Source of the DNA: Bacteroidota bacterium
GTDB taxonomy: Bacteria; Bacteroidota; Ignavibacteria; Kapaibacteriales; UBA2268
Length of the DNA: 64,000 nucleotides
Direction: 5' to 3'
NCBI GenBank assembly: GCA_004322215.1
Contig: SCSM01000040.1
Coordinates: 143,712 to 207,711, forward strand
Of the stretch, positions 51,960 through 62,734 are shown piece by piece. The notes under the pieces were generated by a model, which was not told where the DNA came from, ran no database searches, and saw only the letters and a list, made by a program, of their open reading frames with translations. The first letter of the stretch is position 1; each line of letters begins with the position of its first letter. The translations under genes and the position numbers were made by a program.

Positions 51960-52979
51960 ATGGATTTGATGAATAAAATAATTGTTGGCGATAGTTCTGT
52001 CGAGTTGAAAAAATTTCCATCAAACTCGATTGATTTAATTATTACTTCACCTCCATACTTTCAGCAAAGGGAGTATGGATTTGGCGGAATTGGCAATGAA
52101 AAATCTGAAATGGAGTATTTAAATAATCTTTATCAGGTATTCGCAGAATGTGTAAGACTAACAAAAAAGACAGGTTCTATTGTCATTAATTTGGGAGATA
52201 AGTATTTAGATAGCTCTCTTTCCCTTATTCCCTATAAATTTGCAATTGGTGTTATTGAAAAATTCAAACTAAAACTTATTAATAATCTAACATGGATTAA
52301 ATTAAACCCAACACCAAGGCAAGACAAAAGAAAATTAGTCCAGTCAACCGAGCCATTCTTCATTTTTATTAAAAGTAATGATTATTATTTTAATCAGGAT
52401 GCATACTTAGATTATTTGGAACTTTTAAAAATATCGTCAAAGAAAAATTCAGGAAATGGGAACGGCATTGGGAAAAAATATTACGAGTTATTAGATAAAT
52501 CTGATTTAAGCAAGGAAGAAAAAGCACACGCAAGGAAAGAGCTTGATAAAGTAATTACAGAAGTAAAAACCGGTGAACTCGAAAGTTTCAGAATGAAAAT
52601 CAGAAATATACATTCGCAGCCATTTGGGGGACAAGAAGGCGGAAGGAAAATGCACATAGAAAAACATGGCTTCACAATAATCAGAATTTATGGTAAATCA
52701 CTTAAGAAAGATGTTATTGAAAGCCCGGTTGAATCAATCAGAGGAAACCCACACCCGGCAGTTTATCCGGAATATGTAATACAGCAAATAATTAAACTTT
52801 TAACTAAAGAAAATGATATTGTATTAGATCCTTTTTGTGGAAGCGGTACGACTTGTGTCGCCGCAAAAATGTTAAAAAGAAAATATTTAGGTATTGAGAT
52901 AAATCCTGAATATGTAAATTATGCCCAAGAAAGATTGAATCAAACGGAAGATGAACAAATTGAGATGGTTTTTATATGA
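51960..52979 (+). CDS. Type II DNA methyltransferase (beta class, SPPY)
   Basis: A 339-aa enzyme with motif IV TSPPYF at residues 29-34 and motif I DPFCGSGTT near 290-298, i.e. the beta-class order, plus GIEINPEYVNYAQERL. SPPY favours N4-cytosine methylation but N6-adenine is possible. The middle part is the target-recognition region. Its TGA overlaps the ATG of the nuclease gene (ATGA), so the pair is a translationally coupled restriction-modification system. ATG 51960 is used; ATG 51969 is an alternative. Confidence 0.88.
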   Translation: MDLMNKIIVGDSSVELKKFPSNSIDLIITSPPYFQQREYGFGGIGNEKSEMEYLNNLYQVFAECVRLTKKTGSIVINLGDKYLDSSLSLIPYKFAIGVIEKFKLKLINNLTWIKLNPTPRQDKRKLVQSTEPFFIFIKSNDYYFNQDAYLDYLELLKISSKKNSGNGNGIGKKYYELLDKSDLSKEEKAHARKELDKVITEVKTGELESFRMKIRNIHSQPFGGQEGGRKMHIEKHGFTIIRIYGKSLKKDVIESPVESIRGNPHPAVYPEYVIQQIIKLLTKENDIVLDPFCGSGTTCVAAKMLKRKYLGIEINPEYVNYAQERLNQTEDEQIEMVFI

Positions 52980-54115
52980 CACCTTATGATGTTCTTGATA
53001 ATTTATTAAAGAAATCAAAATCATTAAATACAAAAATAATTAATGCTTCTGTTATTGAAAAAGTTGATATTGTTATAAAAAATATTGATAAGAATAAGTC
53101 TCTTGTTTCTGCTTTAATAACAAGTTTGTTGAAAAAGGTCATTACACCTAATCAGGATATTAGGTATCACAGAACTGATTTCAAAAACGGATACTCAGCC
53201 AGAAGTCTTGATACACAAGTTACAACGACATTTTTCAAAAATCATTTTCCAAGATATTCAAATAAAGAAACTGCATTTTTGACATTAGCAACAAGAGAAA
53301 AAATTCCATGGACACTTAAAGAAGGTAAAAACCTAAAAATAAGAAATGAAAAATTGAAAAAAGCATTTCTTGCAATTTTAAATGATGTGCAGTTAAGAAA
53401 AGAAAACCCAGAACCATATTTGTTATATTTTCTTTTTCAACTTACAAAGCTATCGAGAAGCGATGATAAAATATTTGAGATATCTTATAACAAAATTGAA
53501 GAAAATCATATTACCAATATAAATATGATAATATCAATGTTTAAAGAACATTTTAATTTAAAATACAGTTCACGGCTTCCTGTAGTTGCAATTTATTCTG
53601 CTTATCAAGAATTAATGAAGGTTATAAACAGATATAATAATAAAATATTAATGCCTTTAAATGTACATACGAGTTCAGATAAACATAGTTTTGGTGATAT
53701 TGAAATTTATAATAAAGAAGGAACTCCATTTGAAATAATTGAAGTCAAACATAATATTCCGATTGATAGATTTATGATTTTTGACATCTTAAAAAAATCA
53801 AGGAATACAAGAATAGAAAGATACTATATTCTGACTACACACCCGGATAATTTTCTATCTAAAGAAGAAGAGCAATATATTTCCGAATTAATATTGAAAA
53901 TTAAACAGGAACATAATTTTGAAATCATCGCAAATGGGATTGTTCCATCATTAAAGTATTATCTTCGGTTTGTTGATAATTATTTTAAATTTCTGAATAA
54001 TTATAGTAATAATCTAATAGTTGAAGCAAAATCATCCACGGAAGTAAATATTGACCATATAAAAAAATGGAAAGAATTATTGATAAAATATAATATTGAG
54101 AAAAAAAATAAATAG
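52976..54115 (+). CDS. Type II restriction endonuclease, SacI-family-like
   Basis: A 379-aa protein coupled to the methyltransferase. PD-(D/E)xK core: Asp241 in SFGDIEIYN, Glu256 and Lys258 in FEIIEVKHNIP. The surrounding LPVVAIYSAYQELMKVINRY, LPLNVHTSSDKH-like stretch and RYYILTTHPDNF resemble the SacI nuclease family as I recall it; recognition sequence is not inferred. Context (overlap with a methyltransferase) gives most of the confidence. The gene is intact, so this is the likely working restriction system of the window. Confidence 0.75.
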   Translation: MTPYDVLDNLLKKSKSLNTKIINASVIEKVDIVIKNIDKNKSLVSALITSLLKKVITPNQDIRYHRTDFKNGYSARSLDTQVTTTFFKNHFPRYSNKETAFLTLATREKIPWTLKEGKNLKIRNEKLKKAFLAILNDVQLRKENPEPYLLYFLFQLTKLSRSDDKIFEISYNKIEENHITNINMIISMFKEHFNLKYSSRLPVVAIYSAYQELMKVINRYNNKILMPLNVHTSSDKHSFGDIEIYNKEGTPFEIIEVKHNIPIDRFMIFDILKKSRNTRIERYYILTTHPDNFLSKEEEQYISELILKIKQEHNFEIIANGIVPSLKYYLRFVDNYFKFLNNYSNNLIVEAKSSTEVNIDHIKKWKELLIKYNIEKKNK

Positions 54116-54219
54116 TTCAGTTTTACTAATAATAAATACATTTATTATATAGATATTTTTATATAATTTATATATATTTTTTAAATTGCTAAATCATTAA
54201 GAGCAAAACCAGAGGGCAG

Positions 54220-56376
54220 ATGAAAAGTAAAATTATTTCTTTCCTTGTTTTTATGATTGCCGGTGCAACAGTATTGTTGGCACAGGTTCAATCAGAGCCG
54301 GAACCGCTGAGAATGCGATATGGCGTTTTCGCAGATTTTAATATTAATCTCCACGCATCGAATTTTCCTAAACTGCCGAACGTAGATAACTGCTGTAAAA
54401 ATTTTACAGGTGGAGTCGGCACGGGACCATCGCTCGGTGGATTATTCGAATTACCTTTTTCAGAAAAGTATCTTTTTTCAATTCGTGCAGGATGGTATTC
54501 AATAGGAGGATTACTGAGGGAGACAGAAGGAACATTCGTATTACTGCCAAATGATGATACCACAAGTGGTGAATTTGAGCATAGTATTGATGCAGGATTT
54601 TCGACAATTGCGATTGAACCAACAATCGGCACACGTTTGTTTGATAATTTTTTTCTATATACAGGAATTAACCTTGGATTATTAATTCAACATGATTATT
54701 CTCAGAAGGAACAAATTGTAAAGCCGGTTGATTATGGAGTATTCGTTGATTCAAAGGAAAGAACACGTAACGTGTATTCAGGAAAAATAGATAATGCGGC
54801 AAGTTTGATATCCTCTCTGAAAGTCGGTGCATCGTATGAATTGCCCCTGAACAGGGAAAGGACTTTACTCGCCGCACCGGAAGTTTCTTTTACTTTTGGG
54901 TTGACAAACTTAATAAATGGTTTACTTTGGAAAGTATCAACACTTTCAATAGGTGTGGCAATCAAGTATTCACCTAAGCGGGAAGTTCCAATCGAAAAAG
55001 AATTAAGAAGGAAGTATGAGATTGATACAATTACAATCAAATCTCCTGAGCTTGCTCAGAATTCATTTATAGAGGGTAAACAGGTATTTAAGGAGAAGAA
55101 AATCGAGCAGGTAAAAAATATCAGAATAACCTACGAAATTTTTAAAAGGACAGATACTCTCTATGTGGTTGACCGGCCTAAGCTGGATGTCAAACTGACA
55201 ACTTATGCCGTATATGAAAATAACCGGAAGGAAAAGGCGGTCAATTTTCAGCTACGCCAGCAATATGTAACACAGGCATTTTCTGTTCTTCCTTTTATTT
55301 TCTTTGATAAAGGTTTGTCTGAAATTCCACAGCGTTATAAGAGTTTAAAATCAACCGAAGAATTCAACATAGAATCGCTTGAGGTAAATCCTGTGGTTTA
55401 TCATCAGAACATATTGAACATAATCGGAAGCAGGATGCTCGAATACAAGAACTCAGGAATCGTTTTAACGGGTTATGCAGACCTTACAAGTGAAAACGGT
55501 GATTGCGAGCTTGCTAAGAAGAGAGCAAATGAAGTGAGAAACTATCTGATGAATTTCTGGGGAATTAAGCCGGACAGAATCTTAATTACACGAATTGACA
55601 AGAACTGTGTTCCTGAAATTTTTACCCGTTCACAGAATGAATATGGCTATGCAGACAACCGGCAGGTGATGATTAGCACCGAAGACAATGAATTACTAGA
55701 ACCAATCATCAAGCAGAGATATATCGAATTTATTGAAATGCCGATTAGGGCATTGGAGCATGCGATAGAATCCAAGCCGTTCGATAATGTATCGAACTGG
55801 TCACTGAATGAATACCAGAATCAGAATGAGCCATTATACAGCAATGAAGGAAATGGTAATCCTGATGTATTGAAGCAGGACATTACCGAAAGTTTTGCAA
55901 ACGGCTTAGTCGGAGGAAAACCGTTAATAGTCAATTCATCGGTTAAAGATAAATATGGTACTGCCTCATATTCGGAAGTGAAAATTCCGGTTCAAAAGGA
56001 TACATCCGAATTTGAAGTACAGCGGCTCACGCTTGCTATTTTCAAGGTATCGGGAGATATTCTGCGTGATATTGACAAAAAAGCAATACAGAATTTCATC
56101 AAGAATCTCAGGCCGGGCGATTCGATATCAGTAACGGGTTACACAGACCAGCTTGGCGGCGATGCATATAATATGAACCTGTCGTCAAACCGTGCAAAGA
56201 ATGTATGTGATTATATAAGGCAATTAGCTGATTACAAAAAGCACAATGCTGAAATAACACAATGCCTCGGTGTAGGTTTCACGAAGAAACCACCGCAGAT
56301 ATATTCTTATGAATTGCCTGAAGAACGATTTCTGAGCCGTATCGTGCAGATAGAGATACGAAGAAGATGGCGGTAA
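54220..56376 (+). CDS. Outer-membrane protein with two OmpA-like domains
   Basis: A 718-aa protein with signal peptide ([18 protein letters not shown]). The first ~230 residues look like an outer-membrane beta-barrel ([45 protein letters not shown]). Two OmpA/Pal peptidoglycan-binding-like domains follow: [31 protein letters not shown] (in outline), and at the C-terminus [29 protein letters not shown] (in outline). Two such domains in one chain is less usual and would give firm wall contact. It overlaps the adenine deaminase gene by 10 nt although the functions differ. Confidence 0.85.
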   Translation: MKSKIISFLVFMIAGATVLLAQVQSEPEPLRMRYGVFADFNINLHASNFPKLPNVDNCCKNFTGGVGTGPSLGGLFELPFSEKYLFSIRAGWYSIGGLLRETEGTFVLLPNDDTTSGEFEHSIDAGFSTIAIEPTIGTRLFDNFFLYTGINLGLLIQHDYSQKEQIVKPVDYGVFVDSKERTRNVYSGKIDNAASLISSLKVGASYELPLNRERTLLAAPEVSFTFGLTNLINGLLWKVSTLSIGVAIKYSPKREVPIEKELRRKYEIDTITIKSPELAQNSFIEGKQVFKEKKIEQVKNIRITYEIFKRTDTLYVVDRPKLDVKLTTYAVYENNRKEKAVNFQLRQQYVTQAFSVLPFIFFDKGLSEIPQRYKSLKSTEEFNIESLEVNPVVYHQNILNIIGSRMLEYKNSGIVLTGYADLTSENGDCELAKKRANEVRNYLMNFWGIKPDRILITRIDKNCVPEIFTRSQNEYGYADNRQVMISTEDNELLEPIIKQRYIEFIEMPIRALEHAIESKPFDNVSNWSLNEYQNQNEPLYSNEGNGNPDVLKQDITESFANGLVGGKPLIVNSSVKDKYGTASYSEVKIPVQKDTSEFEVQRLTLAIFKVSGDILRDIDKKAIQNFIKNLRPGDSISVTGYTDQLGGDAYNMNLSSNRAKNVCDYIRQLADYKKHNAEITQCLGVGFTKKPPQIYSYELPEERFLSRIVQIEIRRRWR

Positions 56377-58001
56377 TGTATGAAATTACAGCAAATATTG
56401 TTGATATAATCAACCACAGGATTTTCCCTGGTTCTGTTGTTGTTGAGAGCGGGAAGATTAAACAAATAATAAAAGATGAATCAATGAAACAGAAGAATTA
56501 TATTCTTCCGGGATTAATTGATTCTCATGTTCATATAGAATCCTCAATGCTTGTCCCTTCTGAATTTGCAAGATTGGCAGTAACTCACGGAACTGTTGCA
56601 ACTGTTTCCGACCCTCACGAAATTGCTAATGTTCTCGGTCTCGACGGTGTGAATTTTATGATTGAGAATGGGAACAAAGTTCCATTTAAGTTTTATTTCG
56701 GAGCTCCTTCCTGTGTGCCTGCAACAACATTCGAGACAAGCGGAGCAACTATTACAGCAGATGATATTAGAACATTGTTTGAAAATTTTGATTTGAAATA
56801 TCTCAGTGAAATGATGAATTTTCCAGGTGTGCTTTATGATTTTCCAGATGTGCTCGGAAAAATTAATATAGCAAAGGAATTCGGTCTGCCAATAGACGGG
56901 CATGCTCCGGGATTGAAAAGGGAACAATTAAAAAAGTATGTTTCAGCAGGTATCACGACAGACCATGAATGTTTTGAGTTAGATGAAGCCATTGACAAAA
57001 TTTACAATGGTATGAAGATACTTATTCGGGAGGGCTCTGCGGCAAAGAATTTCGACACTCTATACAAGTTGGTTGATTCAAGACCTGATATGTGCATGTT
57101 CTGCAGTGACGACAAGCATCCCGACGACCTTGCCGTAGGTCATATTAACGAACTTGTGAAAAGAGCGATAGCAAATGGAAGCGATTTATTTAATGTGTTG
57201 AGAATTGCATGTCTCAATCCAATTCTGCACTATAATCTGGATGTTGGATTGTTGAGGGAAAGCGATGATGCTGATTTCATCATCGTTGACAATCTGAAGG
57301 ATTTTAATGTAATGAAAACATATATTAAAGGACAGCTTGTTTCTGAGAATGGAAAAACGCTGATTGAATCAGTTCATTCAAGCCAGCCGAATAATTTCAA
57401 TACAGAGGAAAAAAGTGTATCTGATTTTCATATTTCACCCTCAGGAAAGAAACTGAGAGTGATTGAAGCATTGGATTGCGAGTTAATAACAAATGAAATT
57501 ATTGTTGAAGAAAAAGCTGAAAATGGAACCCTTATTTCTGATGTTGATAATGACATTTTGAAAATTGCTGTTGTCAACAGGTATCAAAATACAAGACCCG
57601 GGCTTGGTTTCATAAAGAATTTCGGTCTGAAGCAGGGAGCAATTGCATCGAGTGTGGGACATGATTCACATAATATCATAGCAATAGGAACGAGTGATGA
57701 GGAGTTATGCAATGCGGTTAATGCTGTTATAGAAATGAAAGGAGGAATGGTTGTTGTTGACTGTAATAAAATTGATAAGCTTCCATTACCGGTTGCAGGT
57801 CTGATGTCTTCGGATGAAGGATATTCTGTAGCCAAAAAATATACTGCACTGTGCAAAAGAGTGAGGGAGCTTGGCTCTAATCTTCACGCTCCGTTCATGA
57901 CGCTTTCGTTCATGGCACTACTCGTTATACCTCATCTCAAGCTTAGCGACAAGGGATTGTTTGACGGGAATAAGTTTGAATTTGTGGATATTAATGTCTG
58001 A
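56367..58001 (+). CDS. ade: Adenine deaminase
   Basis: A 544-aa amidohydrolase of the Ade family. Metal ligands in [12 protein letters not shown], substrate and metal residues in [26 protein letters not shown] and [10 protein letters not shown], and the C-terminal family-specific [21 protein letters not shown]. It converts adenine to hypoxanthine and ammonia for purine salvage. Full length. The start overlaps the OmpA-like gene end. Confidence 0.95.
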   Translation: MAVMYEITANIVDIINHRIFPGSVVVESGKIKQIIKDESMKQKNYILPGLIDSHVHIESSMLVPSEFARLAVTHGTVATVSDPHEIANVLGLDGVNFMIENGNKVPFKFYFGAPSCVPATTFETSGATITADDIRTLFENFDLKYLSEMMNFPGVLYDFPDVLGKINIAKEFGLPIDGHAPGLKREQLKKYVSAGITTDHECFELDEAIDKIYNGMKILIREGSAAKNFDTLYKLVDSRPDMCMFCSDDKHPDDLAVGHINELVKRAIANGSDLFNVLRIACLNPILHYNLDVGLLRESDDADFIIVDNLKDFNVMKTYIKGQLVSENGKTLIESVHSSQPNNFNTEEKSVSDFHISPSGKKLRVIEALDCELITNEIIVEEKAENGTLISDVDNDILKIAVVNRYQNTRPGLGFIKNFGLKQGAIASSVGHDSHNIIAIGTSDEELCNAVNAVIEMKGGMVVVDCNKIDKLPLPVAGLMSSDEGYSVAKKYTALCKRVRELGSNLHAPFMTLSFMALLVIPHLKLSDKGLFDGNKFEFVDINV

Positions 58002-58314
58002 TTGCCAATTGAAAATTGAAAATTTGTAATCTATAATATAATTGAACGTTGATGACATGTCATTAAAGCAAGTAAAAAAATCATCTTCACAATTTTTCCG
58101 CTATGGCATCAAGACGCAATGAAACTTAAATTGAAATAACTGATTTATAACTATATAGAAATTTTGTAATTACTTTTATTATTTTCTAATTTTGCATCAA
58201 AATAGTTTTTCTGGTTATTTAAGTAATTCTAAAAATTCATTGGAATTATTCCTTCTGAGAAAAAATAAATAATAATAACATAAATTTTCTTCTAATAAAT
58301 TTAGAGGGTATGCT
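58002..58314. other. Intergenic region upstream of the cytochrome cluster
   Basis: A 313-bp region without an ORF. It holds a promoter (separate entry) about 120 nt before the cytochrome start and a 10-bp palindrome TGACATGTCA at 58053-58062, a possible operator. The rest is AT-rich. Confidence 0.45.
58163..58194 (+). promoter_or_regulatory. Bacteroidota-type promoter of the cytochrome-cupredoxin cluster
   Basis: TTTG (58163-58166), 20 nt, then TAATTTTG (58187-58194), matching TTTG-N(17-23)-TAnnTTTG. The leader would be about 110 nt. Confidence 0.65.
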
Positions 58315-59631
58315 ATGAAAAAAGTATATTTCCGATATATATATAGAACCGTACTGGTTTCAACTCTAATAATTTTATTATCAAACGAGTCATCGGCGAT
58401 ACCGGCATTTGCGAGGAAATACAAAACAAGCTGCATGACCTGCCATATAGCAATAACCAAAAGAAATGCATTCGGGGAAGCATTCCGAAGAAACGGATAT
58501 GTGATGCCTGCACAAAATGCACGGCTGATAAAGGACCAGCCACTAAAGTTAGGAGCAGAAGCATGGAAGGAAGTATGGCCCGATGCCGTGTGGCCATCGG
58601 ACATTCCGGGTACTTTCCCGGTTGCTGCTTACCTGCAAATGAGGATGGAATATAATGTAATGCCGAAGCCCCAAAAAGACAGACTAACATTTATCTTCCC
58701 GGATGATTTGGTTCTTGTGTTCGGAGGTGCATTCGGCGAAGAAGTGGGATTTTTCGGTTCCTGGGGAACCGAATATGGTTTGTTCAAGTTTTATATGAGG
58801 TTTAATGATTTGCTCGGACCGAAGCATTTCCTGAATATTAAAGTCGGAACATTCGAGCCGGGAATAATGGACGGATACCCGGGCAATCAGCGTCTTACGC
58901 TGGATTACACAGCCGTCCAGGATTATGCTGCTGCCGGAGATTGGAGACCAAGGAAAACAAGACCAGGGCTGGAACTAAACGGAATAATTACACATCATCT
59001 CCAGTATTTTGCAGGTGTTGCTCAAAGCCAGGGAGGAACGGAAGCACTGACAACAAATAACAAGGATTTTTATGCCCGGCTTGCTTATAAATTCGGCGGT
59101 TATGGTCTGGATGGCGATGGAATTTTACTCGATTCAATGAATAGGAATTTTGCAATTGACAATTCTTTTACAGTTGGCTTATATTCGTATTTCGGTAATT
59201 CACAAAAATCTGATTCTAATAAAATAGAGTACGATAATAAATTCAGCCGCTTCGGTGCTGATGTGCGATGGCTTATTGAAAATCTGGATTTGCTCGGCGG
59301 AGTCATTTACGGCACGGATGAAAATCCGAACGCCGGTAATAAAAAATTAACGAGCATGGTATATTTTATTGAGGGTAATTATATGTTCTATCCCTGGCTT
59401 ACAGGTGTCCTGAGGTTTGAACAGGTAAAATCGAAATTCGGGGATGACGATGCTGACAAGTATTTTAACATCATACCCAATATAACAATACTGTTTCGTC
59501 AAAATGTTAGATTTTCGTTGGAAGGCAAGATGAATATTACCGGTGATAGAACAGTAAACGGAAAGGTTAATATTGGAGATAATTCTGACCCACTAAAATG
59601 GCTGAAGCTCAATGCGTTTTTTGCGTTTTAA
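58315..59631 (+). CDS. Monohaem c-type cytochrome/outer-membrane barrel-like protein
   Basis: A 438-aa exported protein. After the signal peptide (LVSTLIILLSNESSA) one haem c site CMTCH lies at residues 40-44, within FARKYKTSCMTCHIAITKRNAFGEAFRRNGY. The rest is beta-rich with alternating patterns (LYSYFGNSQ, LDLLGGVIYGTDEN, MVYFIEGNYMFYPWLTGVLRFEQ) and ends in Phe (NAFFAF), as outer-membrane barrels do. So it may be a porin-like barrel with a haem plug, for electron transfer across the outer membrane; the barrel is inferred. It is followed by a cupredoxin and a sensor kinase on the same strand. Confidence 0.75.
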   Translation: MKKVYFRYIYRTVLVSTLIILLSNESSAIPAFARKYKTSCMTCHIAITKRNAFGEAFRRNGYVMPAQNARLIKDQPLKLGAEAWKEVWPDAVWPSDIPGTFPVAAYLQMRMEYNVMPKPQKDRLTFIFPDDLVLVFGGAFGEEVGFFGSWGTEYGLFKFYMRFNDLLGPKHFLNIKVGTFEPGIMDGYPGNQRLTLDYTAVQDYAAAGDWRPRKTRPGLELNGIITHHLQYFAGVAQSQGGTEALTTNNKDFYARLAYKFGGYGLDGDGILLDSMNRNFAIDNSFTVGLYSYFGNSQKSDSNKIEYDNKFSRFGADVRWLIENLDLLGGVIYGTDENPNAGNKKLTSMVYFIEGNYMFYPWLTGVLRFEQVKSKFGDDDADKYFNIIPNITILFRQNVRFSLEGKMNITGDRTVNGKVNIGDNSDPLKWLKLNAFFAF

Positions 59632-59653
59632 TTTTGATAAGAAATATAACATT

Positions 59654-60238
59654 ATGAAATTGGAATTTCAAATAATACTTTTTATTTTATTAACGTACTG
59701 TTCTTTTGGTGCAGGAGGAGAAATCAAAGGGACTGTGAAAGTAAACGGCGATGCCTTATCGGATGCAGTAGTTTATATAGAGAAAATAGAAGGTAAAACA
59801 TTTTCTTCACCATCACAGCCGGCAATAATGGACCAGAAAGATTTGACATTCGTGCCTCATGTTTTGCCGGTACTTGTGGGTACGACAGTAAACTTTCCGA
59901 ATAGTGACATTACGAGACACAGTGTCTTTTCGCCAAGCCAGACCAAAAAATTCGATTTCGGTACTTATTCGCAGGGTTCGATAAAATCAATTGTATTCGA
60001 TAGACCAGGTCCGGTATCGCTATTGTGCCACGTACACCCGGAGATGTCGGCATTTATTGTTGTTGTGGAGACACCATACTTTGCCGTAACTAATGAGTAC
60101 GGAAATTATAAAATTTCGAATGTACCTGCAGGCAAATACCGACTCACAGTTTGGCACGAATGGGCTAAACCGAAAACTCAGCAGGTGAACGTTAATGAAA
60201 AGCAGGATGCAACGGTTAATTTTTCTTTGGAGGAATAG
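59654..60238 (+). CDS. Plastocyanin-like cupredoxin with carboxypeptidase-regulatory-like tail
   Basis: A 194-aa exported protein. Signal peptide at residues 1-20, a short KGTVKVNGDALSDAVVYIE segment, then a type 1 copper domain with ligands His89 (TRHSVFS), Cys125, His128 and Met131 (CHVHPEM). The C-terminus is a small beta sandwich of the carboxypeptidase-D regulatory type (NEYGNYKISNVPAGKYRLTVWHEW). Related proteins are often labelled methylamine-utilisation proteins. It is likely an electron carrier for the adjacent cytochrome. ATG 59654 is chosen because the earlier 59612 start would place a charged stretch before the signal peptide. Confidence 0.85.
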   Translation: MKLEFQIILFILLTYCSFGAGGEIKGTVKVNGDALSDAVVYIEKIEGKTFSSPSQPAIMDQKDLTFVPHVLPVLVGTTVNFPNSDITRHSVFSPSQTKKFDFGTYSQGSIKSIVFDRPGPVSLLCHVHPEMSAFIVVVETPYFAVTNEYGNYKISNVPAGKYRLTVWHEWAKPKTQQVNVNEKQDATVNFSLEE

Positions 60239-60267
60239 ATTTAAAAAATTGAAAATTTATTCTAAAA

Positions 60268-62580
60268 ATGAAGAAATTTCTTAATAAAATATTACCACGT
60301 CTCGGTATTCAGGGAAAACTGAATTTTCTATTTATTTTGCTGTCAACAATTCCATTGTCCCTAGTCAGCATCTATATAATTCAGAAGCAAATTGACCTTC
60401 AAAAAGATGAGGCATTGCGAAGTGTCAAAAATGAGGTGAATGAAATCAAGGCAAAGACAAATCTCCTTTTGTCCCGCATAAAGCAGGAGATGATGATGCT
60501 GGCAAAAACATCCGAAGCAAAACTTTTAATTGAAGACCTTCATTCTCAGAATCCTTTAAAGCAGGTAGATAAAGAAAAATTTGAAGCCGAATTTGTATCT
60601 CTTTTAAAAGAAAACGGTTTGTACTTTAGGGTGGAATTCCTGAATAGTATAGGCAAAAAAATCACGTCTGTATTTTTTGAAAACGGGAAGTCATATATAA
60701 TGCCCGGTGAGAAATTACCCAGGATTCCAGTTTATTTCTATGCTAATGCCGTTAAGGGCTTGCTTAAAGGAGATATAGTTCTGTCACCATCTGAAATCAA
60801 GCTTCCTTTTTCTGGAAAAATCATTCCTTCGATAGATTGCATTGTACCATTGTTCAATGATAAAAGCGAGATTGTAGCAATACTGATTGCAAGTATTCAT
60901 GCAGAAAAGTTTTTTGAAACATTTTCATTAACGCGAGCCGATACAAGCGTGAAAGTAATCATGGTAAACGGCGAAGGTTTCTATCTTTATCATTCGCAGA
61001 AGAAGAAGGATTGGAACAGATTGCTCGCAGAAAGAAACGAAGAGAATCTTTTTCATGATTACAATCAGAGGGTAGCAGATTCAATCCTTGCAGGAACAAC
61101 CGGTTCTATAACAGACGACCCCGAAAGCATAATCGAGTATGCCTCAATCTTTTCATTAGGAGAGAGTAAGGCAAACAGTTATATAATTTTCACAGAAATA
61201 CCGAGGGATGTTTTCTTTGCGTCAGTTAATCAACTTAGAACATTTCTGATTCTGCTAGTGCTTGCAGTAGCGGCATTCTCACTGCTTTCGGGATATTTCA
61301 CATCGAGGCATTTCATCAAGCCAATCAATCAACTTGTGCAGGGAACCCGTATCATAAGGGAAGGAAATCTCGATTATAAGTTAGACATTAAAACCAGCGA
61401 TGAGATTAACGATTTGGTGGAAAGCTTCAACCAGATGGTCGTCCACTGGAAAGACAAACGGGAGCTGGAAGAACAGCAGCATCTGGAAGAGGCGATACGT
61501 GAAAGGAAAAGATACCTCGAGAACATTATGGACAGTTCGCTTGATTTGCTAATGACACTGACTTCTGAGGGAGCTTTGAGCTTTGCCAACAAGCGGCTCG
61601 AGGATGCACTGGGGTATAAATTGGATGAGGTTTACGGCAAATATTATTATGACTTTTTCCCCGAGCAATACCATCCGTTTTTAAAAAACAAATGGGATGA
61701 GGCAAGGCAAACCAACGGTGTAGTTTACGATGCAAAGGTAATCAAAGCCGATGGGGACGTCATTGACTGTCTCATTTCTATGTCACGGCTCCAGGGCATG
61801 AACGAATGTCTCGTAATAATAAAGGATATTACCGAACGCAAGCATGCAGAGGAAGCGATTCTTCTTGCAAAAGAAAGAGCGGAAGAAGCAAACCGGCTCA
61901 AGACAAATATTCTTGCCAACATGGGTCATGAACTGCGAACCCCGATGATAGGAATTCTGGGCTTCTCAAAGGTTCTCGTCGATATAAAAGACATGAATGA
62001 ACTGAGAGAAGTAAGCGATTTGATTTACCAGAGCAGTCAGCGATTAATGAGCACTCTGAATCAGATTCTCGACATTTCCAAAATCGAATCGGGTGAGTTT
62101 AAGCCACAGCCCGTTGAACTTGACCTGATTGAAGTTGGAACTCTTATTTTAGGAAATTACAGGAAAATGGCAGAAGAAAAAGGGCTGAAGATGGTACTTC
62201 AATCATCATATAATGAATTAACAGTAATCAGCGACCTTGCTGCAGTTCAGAGCATACTGAATAACCTGGTTGATAATGCAATAAAATTTACATATAAGGG
62301 TAGTATTACTGTAAATTTTGATACCAAGAAAAACAACGAAACAGATTTGGCATTAATTGAAGTCAGAGACACAGGCATAGGAATAAGTGAAGAAAATCTA
62401 AATACGATATTCGAAGCATTCCGGCAGGGAAGCGAAGGTTTAACACGCAGCCACGAAGGTACCGGTTTGGGACTGACCTTAATCAAGAAATACATTGACA
62501 TTCTCGGAGGTGAAATCAATGTCGAAAGCAAACCAAACGAAGGGTCTATATTTACCGTTGCAATACCCACAAATAAATAG
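60268..62580 (+). CDS. Membrane sensor histidine kinase (Cache-like, HAMP, PAS, HisKA, HATPase)
   Basis: A 770-aa kinase. TM1 at about 13-36 (LNFLFILLSTIPLSLVSIYII), a ~290-residue extracytoplasmic dCache-like sensor, TM2 near 325-350 (LILLVLAVAAFSLLSGYF), HAMP, a PAS domain (IMDSSLDLLMTLTSEGALSF...GYKLDEVYG), then HisKA with H-box NILANMGHELRTPMIG and HATPase boxes NLVDNAIKFTY, DTGIGISEENL and GTGLGLTLIKKYI. No receiver domain and no response regulator gene is adjacent. Position behind the cytochrome and cupredoxin suggests it may sense a redox- or metal-related signal; that is inference. Confidence 0.93.
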   Translation: MKKFLNKILPRLGIQGKLNFLFILLSTIPLSLVSIYIIQKQIDLQKDEALRSVKNEVNEIKAKTNLLLSRIKQEMMMLAKTSEAKLLIEDLHSQNPLKQVDKEKFEAEFVSLLKENGLYFRVEFLNSIGKKITSVFFENGKSYIMPGEKLPRIPVYFYANAVKGLLKGDIVLSPSEIKLPFSGKIIPSIDCIVPLFNDKSEIVAILIASIHAEKFFETFSLTRADTSVKVIMVNGEGFYLYHSQKKKDWNRLLAERNEENLFHDYNQRVADSILAGTTGSITDDPESIIEYASIFSLGESKANSYIIFTEIPRDVFFASVNQLRTFLILLVLAVAAFSLLSGYFTSRHFIKPINQLVQGTRIIREGNLDYKLDIKTSDEINDLVESFNQMVVHWKDKRELEEQQHLEEAIRERKRYLENIMDSSLDLLMTLTSEGALSFANKRLEDALGYKLDEVYGKYYYDFFPEQYHPFLKNKWDEARQTNGVVYDAKVIKADGDVIDCLISMSRLQGMNECLVIIKDITERKHAEEAILLAKERAEEANRLKTNILANMGHELRTPMIGILGFSKVLVDIKDMNELREVSDLIYQSSQRLMSTLNQILDISKIESGEFKPQPVELDLIEVGTLILGNYRKMAEEKGLKMVLQSSYNELTVISDLAAVQSILNNLVDNAIKFTYKGSITVNFDTKKNNETDLALIEVRDTGIGISEENLNTIFEAFRQGSEGLTRSHEGTGLGLTLIKKYIDILGGEINVESKPNEGSIFTVAIPTNK

Positions 62581-62695
62581 TGTTAAGTGTTAAGTTTTGA
62601 GTTGGAAGAAGCGATTTTTTATTTGAGGATATAAATTCTGTTACACCGCAAGTGCTCTTAGAGGTAAATTATAAATAATAGGATAGTAAATTGCA

Positions 62696-62719
62696 AGGGC
62701 AGACTTTTGTGTCTGCCCT
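62696..62719. repeat. REP-like palindrome
   Basis: AGGGCAGAC, loop TTTTGT, GTCTGCCCT. There is no T run on the side where a terminator would need it. Its form (GGGCAGAC...GTCTGCCC) is like RAYT-linked palindromes and the same class as the GGGACAGA ones near 17 kb. Confidence 0.6.
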
Positions 62720-62734
62720 CATAATATAAAAAAA

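Noticed and set aside
62696..62719. Bidirectional terminator between two convergent genes
   Set aside because: No T run follows the hairpin on either strand; sequence type fits a REP-like palindrome better.
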